Positions 43,891 through 55,184 of a stretch of DNA of 64,000 nucleotides are shown here, piece by piece. Below the pieces are notes generated by a model. That model did no database searches and was not told where the DNA came from. It saw only the letters and a program-made list of their open reading frames with translations. How positions within the stretch are numbered: position 1 is the stretch's first letter; every line of letters begins with the position of its first letter. Source of the DNA: Cordylochernes scorpioides (Eukaryota > Arthropoda > Arachnida > Pseudoscorpiones > Chernetidae); NCBI GenBank assembly GCA_030710605.1, contig CP092874.1, positions 17,014,062-17,078,061 on the forward strand, in the 5' to 3' direction. The position numbers and the translations under genes are program-made.

Positions 43891-44135
43891 TGATTTAAAT
43901 TTCCTGGATATTAATTAAACAATTAAAATGGTTTCTGGAGTTTATTTTTATTTTAAAATCGTTTTAAACTTTCGGGCATCTCTGCCCTTCAACAGGAGAA
44001 CTTAAGTTAGGTTAGGAACAAAGGCATCAGGCGGCGTTTTATTCATTATTCAAGTTCTCCTGTAGATGGACAGATTCCCGAAAGCTTGAAACGATTTTAA
44101 AATAAAAATAAACTCCAGAAACATTTTTAATTGTT
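43890..44135. mobile_element. Hammerhead foldback element (copy 2)
   Basis: Counterpart of 15970-16227. The left-arm core reads CTGTTGA instead of CTGATGA, and the right-arm stem II is shortened by 4 bases, so both hammerheads look inactive here. Confidence 0.65.
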
Positions 44136-44154
44136 TAATCATTATTACTTATGT

Positions 44155-44560
44155 TGTATGAGCTAGCAGACTCTCTGGGCAAAGGCTGGAGCTCTTGGCC
44201 TACCTGAAGCCAGGAAATCTACCACCCAACTAGACGAAAGAGACCTCCTTCGTACCATCAAAACCCAATGCCTGCAGGAATGGAAATCTAATACTGCACA
44301 TGACTGGTACAGAGCAGGAGGGACAAGCACCGGTTCTGTCCTCCCAAGAGAACAACAGTCTTTGATTTCCAGACTTAAGTCTGGTCATCTACAGACAATG
44401 ACTTTCCAGAATGGTTGCAAGGTTTTCCCACTATGTACTGTCAACCTGCAACCCCAAAACACATTTTTGACTGTATTGACTCATCCATTGATGAGCTCTA
44501 CTCTTCCCCGGCAGACACCATCAACAAGCTTTACAAGCTTGATACCTTAGTGTGATTGAG
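44155..44560 (+). pseudogene. Non-LTR retrotransposon RNase H/C-terminal relic (copy 2)
   Basis: Same relic as 16241-16650. Here DWYRAGGTSTGSVLP and the RLKSGHLQ motif can be followed in longer frames, showing that copy 1 acquired extra damage (for example an ACAC insertion near 16390). Confidence 0.65.
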
Positions 44561-44825
44561 TGGAGATAAGAAAGAAGAAGACTTATGTTGTGTGGGTTTG
44601 GATTCCTCAGAATATATTTGAAGTTTGGCATAACCATCATGAAATAAAGGAAGCGGTGAATAACTACACTTTAAAAGGACTTTCAAAAACATATTTCTCT
44701 AAGGGGGGATTCATACATTCCTGAAAGATGGCAAATGTTTATAGATAGAAGATGACTACACATTGAAAAATTATAAAGTTATTTGAAATTTTAGATTATA
44801 TTATGCATCATACTACGTACAATGA

Positions 44826-44930
44826 ACATGGAACGCTTCACGATTTTGCGTGTCATCCTTGCACAGGGGATGTTAATCTTCTCTGTATCGTTCCTATTGT
44901 AGCAGTTGTACCGCCGAACAAGCATGTGCA
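44826..44930 (-). pseudogene. U6 snRNA pseudogene (copy 2)
   Basis: Same as 17233-17332, with the same AAC triad change and lost bases, so the damage predates the duplication or allele split. Confidence 0.88.
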
Positions 44931-45115
44931 AAGAACATGGCGCCTCTAAAACCGCTGCAGAGTTTGGTGGAGAATTGCCAGTAGGTCTCCAGCGACACCA
45001 CGTATTTCGTGATCTACGAAGAATACGTAGATTGTGTACTTCGCCGCTGAGGCGATGGCGTGGTCCTCGAGATCAACTGGAAAGATCCAAGACTGTAGGT
45101 CTGGTTATATATAAA
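44931..45115. other. GC-rich segment joined to the U6 pseudogene (copy 2)
   Basis: Counterpart of 17333-17520. The stem is kept through G-U pairs. Confidence 0.4.
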
Positions 45116-45239
45116 TGGAATAAACTCATAATGTCGTATTATCACTTGTATGTGTGAATGAAATTATGTAAAAAATAAATTCATTTTCTTATTACATTGA
45201 GAAAAAAAAACATTGACCAGGGTTTCTAAATATTTTAAA

Positions 45240-45600
45240 ATACACTTACGGACAAAACTTGAGGAAGGGGAAAATCTTTGATTTCGCCAATCGTCTATTT
45301 TTTTTTTCTTTTCTTTTCTTTTTTTTAGAGACAGAGGCAATTTTGTTTACTCTTGGTTATCTCGTGTGTCTTCAATAAAGGTCACTGTAATATCTTTCAG
45401 AGTTATTGTCTGAATCCCGGTATACATACTAAAAGGTACAACTTCCTTAAGTTTTGTCCATGAGTGTATATACACTTGGTTATCTCGTTTGTCTTCAATA
45501 AAGGTCACTGTAATATCTTTCAGAGTTATTGTCTGAATCTCTATATACATGCTAAAAAGTACAACTTACTTAAGTTTTGTCCATATGAGTGTGTATGCAC
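45240..45600 (-). mobile_element. mariner-type MITE with internal array (copy 2, ~2 units)
   Basis: Counterpart of 17645-18236 with two fewer units. The left terminus is more diverged (ACACTTACGGACAAAACTTG). Confidence 0.7.
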
Positions 45601-46105
45601 AAATTTAAAAAATAAATCAATTATAAAATGAAAATTGAAATTCAAGTCGAAGATGGAAAAACACTAAATAATTGTTGACAAAGTATTTGCAGAAGACATT
45701 TAATGGATTTACAACCCTAAGTAGAAATTGTTCTAAGAAAATTAATAATAAAAAAAAACGAGCTCCGAAGGAGAAAAGGAATGAGTTGGGTGGTCCTCCC
45801 ACCACCTGCTGTGGGAATCGTCTGACATTTTGGGTGGATATACCAGCAGACGACTGTCTTACAACGCCATATTTGTTTCTCATTCTTCATCATTCTCATT
45901 TGCAAATAAAACAACGCCATCTATCTTTCATTTTGTTTATTAATTGGCAATTAATTTCGCTTTTATTTATGGCTTCTTGTATAATGCAATGGATAGACGT
46001 TTGTTTGGAATTTATTAGTCTATTCTGAAATAGAATGAGGTGTAAATTATACATGGCCTTTACTTTTTGTTGAAATTTAATGAGAAAAGTAATTTTCTCC
46101 ATATA

Positions 46106-46280
46106 CAGTTAAACCTGTCTATAGCGCCCCCTCTTGGGACTCACCAAAATAGCGTGCTATAGAGAGGGTGTGCTATAGACAGGTCACTTTTAATGTAAAA
46201 TGTATACAATTTAATGCTTAAAATCGGGCGCTATAGAGAGGAAGGCGCTATTTAGAGGGCGTTATAGACAGGTTTAACTG
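46106..46280. mobile_element. pogo/Tigger-like MITE (copy 2)
   Basis: Counterpart of 18740-18916, TA-flanked, with a 3 bp internal loss in the right inverted repeat. Confidence 0.87.
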
Positions 46281-46525
46281 TATATGCTTTCCATTTTAAT
46301 GGAGGAGATTGGAAAATTCACAATGAGTGTTTTTATCTTTCACTGAGTTAGACATTTTTAAATCGGGAAAGTAAATTTAAAAAGTAAATGTTATTGGTCA
46401 TTCTTTTTCTCACCTTCTTAAAGCTTTTTACTGAGATGAAAAATGTATTGTTCTAGTGAATATTTAAAGGGAGAGGTACTTCTTTTGGTACGTGAATGCT
46501 AACAATTTGCTTCTTTATATTATAT

Positions 46526-47704
46526 TGTAGCAGATTATTTATTCTATGAAAATATTTTAAATTTCAATATTTGTATTTTGATACACTGTAAAATTTTCTC
46601 CTTGGCTCTCTGATATTTTATTAGCTTTTATTTGGTTTGAGCTTTAAATAAATTGTTGAGTCATTCTGAAGTTTGTCTTTCCTCATTTTCTACGTTACAT
46701 TTTGGTGGAGATACTTGGTAGATTAGGGAAGACAAACTGAGTATTGCAGAGAAGACCTTGAGGCAATAGGTGCTGTGATCTACATTTTCAGAGACTGACT
46801 CCAGGATTCCACCGCCGTGTCAAAGCCAAGACTTCCCTCCAAGATGACGATGTCCCTATAGACGATACGACGACAAAGCCGCTCTTCACGCCGCAATAAA
46901 AAGGACGCAAAGGTACTAGGGACAAAGTTCCAAGACTTCGAGGGAATCCTTGGTAGAAGCACGTCAGATCTATGTCAGTAGCAACAACAAGCTGTGGGTC
47001 ACAGCTCCCATAGGGAAGGAGCTATGAAACTAAGTAATTATTATTTTATGAAAAGATTTTTAATTTCGATATTTGTATTTTGATATACTGTAAAATTTTC
47101 TCATGGTCTCTCTGTTATTTTACCAGTTTTTATTTGGTTTGAGCTTTAAATAAATTGTTGAGTCATTCTGAAGTTTGTCTTTCCTCATTTTCTACGTTAC
47201 ATTTGGTGGAGATACTGGGTAGATTAGGGAAGACAAACTGAAAGATTGCCAAGAAGACCTTGAGGCAATAGGTGCTGTGATCTACATTTTCAGAGACTGA
47301 CTCCAGGATTCCACCACCGTGTCAAAGCCAAGACTTCCCTCCAAGATGACGATGTCCCTATAGACGATACGACGACAAAGCCGCTCTTCACGCCGCAATA
47401 AAAAGGACGCAAGGGTACTAGGGACAAAGTTTCAAGACTTCGAGGGAATCCTTGGTAGAAGAACGTTAGATCCATGTCAGTAGCAACAAGAATAGCAAGC
47501 TGTGGGTCACAGCTCCCATAGGGAAGGAGCTATGTAACAGATTATTTATTATTTTATGAACATATTTTTAAATTTAGATATTTGTATTTTAATACCCTAT
47601 AAAATTTTCTCATTGTCTTTCTGTTATTTTATTAGATTTTATTTGGTTTGAGCTTTAAATAAATTGTCATTCTGAAGTTTGTCTTTCCTCATTTTCTACT
47701 TTAC
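46526..47704 (+). mobile_element. TRIM-like element, tandem LTR-int-LTR-int-LTR form
   Basis: Copy-2 counterpart of 19161-19834 but with three LTRs (46526-46699, 47025-47201, 47533-47704) and two interiors. The GGTGGAGATACT primer-like site follows both the first and second LTR. Such arrays arise by unequal recombination between LTRs. Confidence 0.8.
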
Positions 47705-47856
47705 AAGATATATATACATGTGCCTAAAGAGACAAGGGTCGCCTCTCCCGTCAAAATTGACGTCTAAAACCAGACGCCATCTATTGACCATCACCGCAAC
47801 TAGCGGCCTCGGGTCGGTGACAAATCCACAACACCAGCTTTGGCAAACTGAAAAGC

Positions 47857-47911
47857 GTCCACCTAGAGACCATGGTTTCGGGCTAATGGCCCTCGTCAGT
47901 CTAGGGCGGAC
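47857..47911 (-). ncRNA. Hammerhead ribozyme, type I, intact
   Basis: Minus strand: stem I GTCCGCCCTAGA, core CTGACGA, stem II GGGC-CATTA-GCCC, GAAA, stem III CC-AT-GG, cleavage triplet GTC, then stem I partner TCTAGGTGGAC. The stem I strands pair over ~11 bp with one bulge. Every invariant core base is present. Expected to self-cleave after the C of GTC, alone or as a dimer because stem III is only ~3 bp. Confidence 0.78.
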
Positions 47912-48174
47912 TTTATTCCATGAGATCCACACGGGATCTAATGGAATCTTGACAATCTTCCAAAGAGGTGTTTAGCTGGCAAAGTGGCTGGGCCATATCT
48001 ATGGCTAAAATATAGATGGAAATTTCCTCCCGGCAAAATTTCCATATACATGTGTGTACCAGGATTTTGCATCAGAACGATGCACTTTGCATCACCCTAG
48101 TGAAAAACTTTACTAGTGTTGATAAAGAATAAGCCACAACACCAGTTTAGGAAAATACAGACAAAAGCCAACAA

Positions 48175-48218
48175 CCAGTATACCATGGTTTCTGGCTGTG
48201 TCCCTCATCAGTACAGGG
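48175..48218 (-). ncRNA. Hammerhead ribozyme (second monomer, copy 2)
   Basis: Core CTGATGA and GAAA present, stem III CC-AT-GG and site GTA present. The last stem II pair is lost (CCA instead of CCT). Confidence 0.55.
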
Positions 48219-48619
48219 ACGGCTTCACTTTATCCTCCTGAAACTTTATATTGTATTTATGTTATATTATATATTATTATATGTTATATTATATATTATT
48301 CCTTTGACCAATTGACACGTGGCAATATTATTGCTTAACTGATGAAAGGCAGATGACATATTCATCAAGAGATTGTCAATGGATTACTTATTTATTCATC
48401 ATGGAATTTGAATATAAGGATATATAAATAATGTATTTATAGATTTGGCTTATCATTGAGACGCTTCTATATTTACATAAAAGGGCAATCTATTTTTATT
48501 ACTATAATTTAATTTCTTTGGAATAAATATTCTTTCTCATCATTGTTTGAGATCATAATAAATAATCTATAATCCAAATTGTGCCTTATCAATTATTCAA
48601 TGCTTTAATTCAACCAAAT

Positions 48620-48651
<32 letters not shown>

Positions 48652-48675
48652 CTTAGTTCTCTTCTCTTACTCTGT

Positions 48676-48733
48676 AAACTGGCGAATCCTATATAAGACG
48701 AGAGGTCCTCAATAAAGGCTTTTGTTGTTGTTT
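48676..48733 (+). mobile_element. LINE 3' end fragment (copy 2)
   Basis: Counterpart of 20790-20850. A CT microsatellite just upstream is longer here. Confidence 0.7.
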
Positions 48734-49240
48734 TGTATATATGTTATATTAAAATATTATTTTATTTAAAATTATATTTCATAGATACAAATACTCTGTT
48801 AAATCGACATCCAGAGGTCACTCTTCCCCTATAAAAACGCGTTGTTGTTGTATCCCGTTGGCCGGCTCAAATCTTTTGTACATTATGTAAATAATCTTTT
48901 GTTTTCCTTATTCTACTCGCCTTAAGCCAGGCAGTACTTTTACCAAATTATGTTTATATATATATATATATATATATTAAGCTCTCAATTAAAGAAATCA
49001 CTAATCAAAACTCTTTTAAATATTTTTGCCACGATTGCATTACCATAATCCTCAACATGATCTAAATTCAAGCAGAAAATCTCATTTGTTTTTATATAAC
49101 ATATATATACATATATTTACATATTAAGGTAGTGAGGAAAGTTTTAGAACACACACACAGATGTGTAAATAAATCCCTTTTCAAACAAAGCTCACGTACA
49201 CATGGGGAAAGGGAGGAAAAATTTCTGTATTATTTTGTTG

Positions 49241-49293
49241 TTGTATGACGAATCCATACAGGGCAATGGGCCTTAATAAAAGCCTTTTTGTTG
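49241..49293 (+). mobile_element. LINE 3' end fragment (copy 2)
   Basis: Counterpart of 21335-21400, with a shorter TTG tail. Confidence 0.68.
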
Positions 49294-49471
49294 CATATTT
49301 ACATATTTACATATTTAAAATAAAAGAGCATAATCCTGACCGTTAACATGAGCATTTTTAGATTTCAGAGAGCACCATCTAGTGGAGTTAAAATCAACTA
49401 AATATTGATTTAAATGTTTATCCCATTATATTTGGCCACTCTATTTTCTTGATAAACCAAGAAAAAATCTA

Positions 49472-49513
49472 ACCACGTACACGTTTCGGATTGTTGGCCC
49501 TCGTCAGCGTGGT
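49472..49513 (-). ncRNA. Hammerhead ribozyme, type I
   Basis: Minus strand: stem I ACCACG, core CTGACGA, stem II GGG-CCAACAA-TCC, GAAA, minimal stem III AC-GT-GT, site GTA, stem I partner CGTGGT. Stem I pairs perfectly over 6 bp. A TTTCTTG/CAAGAAA hairpin lies just beside it (49444-49463). Confidence 0.72.
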
Positions 49514-49596
49514 ACAGGGTATACCACAACAACCAAAATTTGGTTCAAGATGTTTCCCGAGAAAATAAGAATTTTTTTTTTTTTACTTATTTTCTC

Positions 49597-50830
49597 ATAT
49601 ACACTCACATGGACAAAACTTAAGGAAGTTGTACCTTTTATAATGTATATCGGGATTCAGACAATAACTCTGAAAGATATTACAGTGATCTTTATTGAAG
49701 ATACACGAGATAACCAAGTGTATATACACTCATGGACAAAACTTAAGGAAGTTGTACCTTTTAGCATGTATATCGGGATTCAGACAATAACTCTGAAATA
49801 TATTACAGTGACCTTTATTGAAGATACACGAGATAACCAAGTGTATATACACTCATGGACAAAACTTAAGGAAGTTGTACCTTTTACCATGTATATCGGG
49901 ATTCAGACAATAACTCTGAAATATATTACAGTGACCTTTATTGAAGATACACGAGATAACCAAGTGTATATACACTCATGGACAAAACTTAAGGAATTTG
50001 TACCTTTTAGCATGTATATCGGGATTCTGACAATAACTCTGAAAGATATTACAGTAACCTTTATTGTAGACACACGAGATAACCAAGTGTATATACACTC
50101 ATGGACAAAACTTAAGGAAGTTGTACCTTTTAGCATGTATATCGGGATTCAGACAATAACTCTGAAAGATATTACAGTGACCTTTATTGAAGACACACAG
50201 AATAACCAAGTGTATATACACTCATGGACAAAACTTAAGGAAGTTGTACCTTTTACCATGTATATCTGGATTGAGACAATAACTCTGAAAGATATTACAG
50301 TGACCTTTATTGAAGACACACGAGATAACCAAGTGTATATACACTCATGGACAAAACATAAGGAAGTTGTATATTTTAACATGTATATCGGGATTCAGAC
50401 AAATAACTCTGAAAGATATTACAGTAACCTTTATTGAAGACACACGAGATAACCAAGTGTATATACACTCATGGACAAAACTTAAGGAAGTTGTACCTTT
50501 TAACATGTATATCGGGATTCAGACAATAACTCTGAAAGATAATACAGTAACCTTTATTGAAGACACACGAGATAACCAAGTGTATATAGACTCATGGACA
50601 AAACTTAAGGAAGTTGTACCTTTTAGCATGTATATCGGGATTCAGACAATAACTCTGAAAGATATTACAGTAACCTTTATTGAAGATACACGAGATAACC
50701 AAGTGTATATACACTCATGGACAAAACTTAAGGAAGTTTTACCTTTTATCATGTATATAAGGATTCAGACAATAACGATATATACATTCTAAAAGATAAA
50801 ACTTCCTTAAGTTTTGTCCATGAGTGGATA
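49597..50830 (+). mobile_element. mariner-type MITE with internal array (~10 units, copy 2)
   Basis: Counterpart of 21697-23890, with the same inverted ends and about eight fewer units. Confidence 0.85.
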
Positions 50831-51249
50831 TTTGCAGAGATTTTACTTCCGCAAACCATTTACAAAAGACCATTTAGGCATAATTCGAAGACAAGGCTAT
50901 TTTAAACCTTCATAAAATAAAAAAGAATAATATGGCGTTAGGCATTTATAAAAAAAAAAAAGAAATAAAATTCTCGACGACAAAGACAATAAAAAACCCA
51001 TATTTTCCTTATAAGTATTGGTGACAATTTGGAGACGCCAGTTGTTTTGTTGAAAAAAAAACCTTCACAAAGAATTGTCCTCAAGGCTGGAAAGGACAAT
51101 TTACCTGGTCATTTGATCAACTGTGTTTTCCACCTTTTACTGTCTGTTGAGGAAACTTTTCATTTTAACCTGTAATTCCTTTCTTGTTTGTATCAATGGG
51201 TATTTCCTGAATTAAATACGTTCTGTGTTTATGTTCAAGTATATGATAA

Positions 51250-51666
51250 TCATGGTGGGTAGAGGGACAGCTTGTACTGTAAGTACACCACATGTCTACA
51301 CATGTAGTACCAGGCCATCATGGTGGGTAGAGGGTTGTGACAGCTTGTACTGTAAGTACACCACATGTCTACACATGTAGTACCAGGCCATCATGGTGGG
51401 TAGAGGGTTGTGACAGCTTGTACTGTAAGTACACCACATGTCTACACATGTAGTACCAGGCCATCATGGTGGGTAGAGGGTTGTGACAGCTTGTACTGTA
51501 AGTACACCACATGTCTACACATGTAGTACCAGGCCATCATGGTGGGTAGAGGGTTGTGACAGCTTGTACTGTAAGTACACCGCATGTCTACACATGTAGT
51601 ACCAGGCCATCATGGTGGTTAGAGGGTTGTGACAGCTTGTACTGTAGGTACACCACATGTCTACAC
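51250..51666 (+). repeat. 73 bp minisatellite, ~6 units (left of gag-only element A)
   Basis: Same unit as 24290-24640. The last unit stops at CACATGTCTACAC (51654-51666), which is repeated at 53966-53978 on the other side of the inserted element. Confidence 0.93.
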
Positions 51667-53965
51667 TCGGCCGTGCGGCCACGCGTCGCGCGAGCTCCTG
51701 AGTGTTTCGCCTCTGGCGGGCGAAAAGTGTCGCGGATGGCGACAAATTTTATACGGGCTGAAAGCCCGTCAAAAGCCGAGCAAAAGCCTGTAAGGCACGG
51801 CTCACTAGCACAACCATGTGCAGAATTATCCGCAAATCAAGATTTGCAGAACGAAATTCCAATAGTTTTGAGAAAAAATCAAAACTATGTAAATCCGCCC
51901 GCCGGCGGCCAGGATGCAAATTCTGCCGCGCCGGTCGACCTCTCTCTCTCTCTCTCTTGCGGCTATTCCAACTTCTAACGCCGCTGCTCAAGTCCGGAGA
52001 AACTGGGCTGACATCACAGAAGAGGTGAATCCTGGAGCTGAGGAAGGATTTACCCTCGTCCAGGGTAGGAAGAGGCGCCGTGGCTCGGGGAATTCACCTA
52101 CGACGGCTGCACCCTCCTCCAATGCCGGAGCTTCCAGGACCATTCGCCGACCTCAATCATCGGCGGGATCAGTGCCCCGAGCCCAAGAAATCAGGGCCAC
52201 CAGGGCTCACATCGCGGATGCCAGGGCGCGGCAGGCGTCCTCTTCCGAGGAACACTGTGTGTACATCGAACACAGCCCCGAACTTGAGCCCTTCCACTAC
52301 CTTAGGGCACTGGACAGGATGCTCGGAGGAACTGCCGGAGTCATCCAGATCACCAAGGTGAACGGCCACCAGCTCCTGGGACTGACCAACAGAGGCCTGG
52401 CCGAGCGCCTCATAAGTGAGGGCCTCGAGGTTGAGGGAACACTCCTCAGGGCATTCCCTTTCCGCAAAAGAGCGGAAAGGATTACAGTGGGTAACCTCCC
52501 CTTCTTTGTGGCGGACTCTGCTGTCATCACCGCCCTCTCTCCATATGGGCGGGTTACGTCCATCGCCCCTAAGCAGATGAAGGCGGGCCCCTACGTCTAC
52601 GTCGATGGCCGGCGTGACGTCTTCATCACCCTACATGAGGGGATCACCATCGAGAGGCTTCCAACCCGCCTTGACATCAACATCAAAGGCCAAGCCTGGC
52701 CTGCGTACCTATCCTCGGGCATCAGGTGTTCCAGGTGCCACGGACAAGGGCATCGGAGGGCCATCTGCCCCCTGCTTGCAGGGCTGGCCAACAACACCAG
52801 AACGGCCCCACCGACCACTCCTGCTGGCGTCCCACCACCGACCACCCCTGCACCGCCTCAGCGGTCAGCAGCCCAGCCTCCTGCGCCAGCTCCCTCCAAT
52901 CTAGCCATGGAGGTTTGCAGCGCTCCTCCCATGGCCCGAGCTGTGCTCCATCCATCCGCACCTCGGCCATCTCCACCAGCGACTCCAGCCTTACCTATGG
53001 AGGAGACGCCTTCTGCCCCTCCACCTGTGATCCCTGCTCCGTCCCTGCAGGTACCCAAGAATCCCGTGGACCCTCGCTCGGCGACGCCGCGTCATCCAGA
53101 GCCGACGCCTCCCGCTCGACCTGACTTCGCTGCCCCGCATGGCCCTCCGCCCATCCAGGAGACCCTCGGGCCTGCAGCCCCAACACAGGACGTGGAGATG
53201 TCCATCGTGGAGGAGACCACTGCGTCCTCCGCGTCATCAACAAGAAACGCAACGGGGGATGACCTCGTGGCGTTCATAGAAGGAAACCCCAGCGTGTCCT
53301 TTGCTAGGACGGACGCCCTTGGTCTTGGGCGGGAGGAGGTCCTGGACCTCCTCTCCTCGAGGACCAAGGCCCAGAGGAATGGACCCCTCCTGTCGCCTCC
53401 GCAGTGCGACGCCCTCGTCGGCCTGATCGGTCAAATTCTGGACCTGAAGCCCGGACACACCTCTAATTTATATAAGGTCCTTGGTCAAGTTAGAGCTGAG
53501 CTAACGAAAACACCAGCCGCAGCACCTACACCCCCACTGCCTGCGCCTCGGCCTACTGGGCCGACACCGCCCGTTCCCCACGAGGAGCAGATGGCAGAAG
53601 AGCAAGAGGATGTCATGATTTTTAAAATCTTCAGAAAACTGAAGCACATGACCTGCCTAAGGCCCTTATATGATACAGGGATCGATGTTATTGACCTTAA
53701 GGACGCCATTTTATTCACCGAAGACACAGCGTCCCTCATGACGAAACTTTCACCTGCGCTGAAGGGGGTCCTCGCTGAATTCCTCGGCGCGGCCATAGAA
53801 CTGGCTCGGAGCTACCATCACGATGTTGGCACCGATATGGACACACTTAGGCGGCGATGCCTTGATTCCTGACAACTTATAAATGTAAATATTTCTTTTC
53901 ACCCTCCTGGTTGAGTTGTAACATTGACTAACAGTCAATAAAAAATTTTTTAATTGTCAAATTGT
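51667..53965 (+). mobile_element. Gag-only non-LTR-like element A, inserted in the minisatellite
   Basis: 2299 bp flanked by a 13 bp duplication CACATGTCTACAC. The 5' end is GC-rich and structured: hairpins TTTCGCC/GGCGAAA, GTCGC/GCGAC and GGGCT/AGCCC in the first ~130 nt. One long ORF follows, then a ~95 bp 3' region with AATAAAAAATTTTTTAATTG and a final AATTGTCAAATTGT. No reverse transcriptase. Copy 1's array (24290-24640) has no insertion. Confidence 0.85.
51914..53872 (+). CDS. Gag/ORF1-like zinc-knuckle protein (element A)
   Basis: 652 codons, uninterrupted. It starts at the first ATG of the long frame. In element B the frame extends further upstream, but here a (TC)8 expansion near 51940 shifts it. 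Residues ~25-130: basic and low complexity, with FTLVQGRKRRR. Residues ~120-275: a conserved globular part, RRM-like in style (ITVGNLPFFV, FITLHEGITIERLPTRLDI). A CCHC knuckle CSRCHGQGHRRAIC follows, then ~230 residues rich in Pro and Ala. A C-terminal helical domain contains DLKDAILFTEDTASLMTKL. This resembles the ORF1 (RNA-binding Gag) of arthropod non-LTR elements. GC content is far above the surroundings. Confidence 0.82.
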   Translation: MQILPRRSTSLSLSLAAIPTSNAAAQVRRNWADITEEVNPGAEEGFTLVQGRKRRRGSGNSPTTAAPSSNAGASRTIRRPQSSAGSVPRAQEIRATRAHIADARARQASSSEEHCVYIEHSPELEPFHYLRALDRMLGGTAGVIQITKVNGHQLLGLTNRGLAERLISEGLEVEGTLLRAFPFRKRAERITVGNLPFFVADSAVITALSPYGRVTSIAPKQMKAGPYVYVDGRRDVFITLHEGITIERLPTRLDINIKGQAWPAYLSSGIRCSRCHGQGHRRAICPLLAGLANNTRTAPPTTPAGVPPPTTPAPPQRSAAQPPAPAPSNLAMEVCSAPPMARAVLHPSAPRPSPPATPALPMEETPSAPPPVIPAPSLQVPKNPVDPRSATPRHPEPTPPARPDFAAPHGPPPIQETLGPAAPTQDVEMSIVEETTASSASSTRNATGDDLVAFIEGNPSVSFARTDALGLGREEVLDLLSSRTKAQRNGPLLSPPQCDALVGLIGQILDLKPGHTSNLYKVLGQVRAELTKTPAAAPTPPLPAPRPTGPTPPVPHEEQMAEEQEDVMIFKIFRKLKHMTCLRPLYDTGIDVIDLKDAILFTEDTASLMTKLSPALKGVLAEFLGAAIELARSYHHDVGTDMDTLRRRCLDS

Positions 53966-54720
53966 CACATGTCTACACATGTAGTACCAGGCCATCATGG
54001 TGGGTAGAGGGTTGTGACAGCTTGTACTGTAAGTACACCACATGTCTACACTTGTAGTACCAGGCCATCATGGTGGGTAGAGGGTTGTGACAGCTTGTAC
54101 TGTAAGTACACCACATGTCTACACATGTAGTACCAGGCCATCATGGTGGGTAGAGGGTTGTGACAGCTTGTACTGTAAGTACACCACATGTCTACACTTG
54201 TAGTACCAGGCCATCATGGTGGGTAGAGGGTTGTGACAGCTTGTACTGTAAGTACACCACATGTCTACACTTGTAGTACCAGGCCATCATGGTGGGTAGA
54301 GGGTTGTGACAGCTTGTACTGTAAGTACACCACATGTCTACACATGTAGTACCAGGCCATGATAATCATGGTGGGTAGAGGGTTGTGACAGCTTGTACTG
54401 TAAGTACACCACATGTCTACACTTGTAGTACCAGGCCATCATGGTGGGTAGAGGGTTGTGACAGCTTGTACTGTAAGTACACCACATGTCTACACATGTA
54501 GTACCAGGCCATGATAATCATGGTGGGTAGAGGGTTGTGACAGCTTGTACTGTAAGTACACCACATGTCTACACATGTAGTACCAGGCCATGATAATCAT
54601 GGTGGGTAGAGGGCTGTGACAGCTTGTACTGTAAGTACACCACATGTCTACACATGTAGTACCAGGCCATCATGGTGGGTAGAAGGTTGTGACAGCTTGT
54701 ACTGTAAATACAGAACACTG
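53966..54720 (+). repeat. 73/79 bp minisatellite, ~10 units (right of element A)
   Basis: Continuation of the array. Units alternate between the 73 bp form and a 79 bp form with CCATGATAATCATGG. Confidence 0.93.
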
Positions 54721-54807
54721 ATGATGGCTTGAGCCATTTATGGGATAAAATATCAACTAATCATTGAATATTTGTCAAAAATCATTTCTTGATAAACCAA
54801 GAAAACG

Positions 54808-54851
54808 CAAGCACATGCGCCTTTCAGACTTCTGGCCTTTGTCAGTGTGGA
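54808..54851 (-). ncRNA. Hammerhead relic (copy 2)
   Basis: Core CTGACAA as in 24735-24776. Stem II also disturbed. Confidence 0.4.
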
Positions 54852-55137
54852 GCAGGCTGTACCTCCACGTTCAAAAGAAAACGGTCCTTACGGCTCCCTG
54901 ATAAATCACAGATTGGGTATGATAGGCCAAGAAATTGTGAGAACATTGTAAAGAAATATTTGTAAAAAGGGGAAATGTATGATATCATGTGATAATATTA
55001 AGAAAGGGCATTGTGTGCCTGTGTGATTTAGAATTTGTGTCTAAAACAATTATAATTTTAAGTTCAAAAGGCGATCCATTAATTAAGATTATTTAAAAGG
55101 GCGTACATGGATCTGTAAAGAAAAAAACAAACAATTT

Positions 55138-55184
55138 TTCTCAAAATATTTCGAGAGATTGCTTCCTCTTTATCAATTTATTAC
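55138..55184 (-). ncRNA. Hammerhead-like motif (U-A core variant), weak
   Basis: Minus strand: TTGATAA, stem II GAGG..TCTC, GAAA, palindromic ATAT. The same core variant as 29304-29349. Stem I is very short (AAA/TTT). Confidence 0.3.

Larger units (their letters stand above)
47720..48245 (-). mobile_element. Retrozyme-like hammerhead dimer (copy 2)
   Basis: Counterpart of 19855-20370, with both hammerheads (47857-47911 and 48175-48218) ~318 bp apart. The first is the best-preserved hammerhead in the window. Confidence 0.68.
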
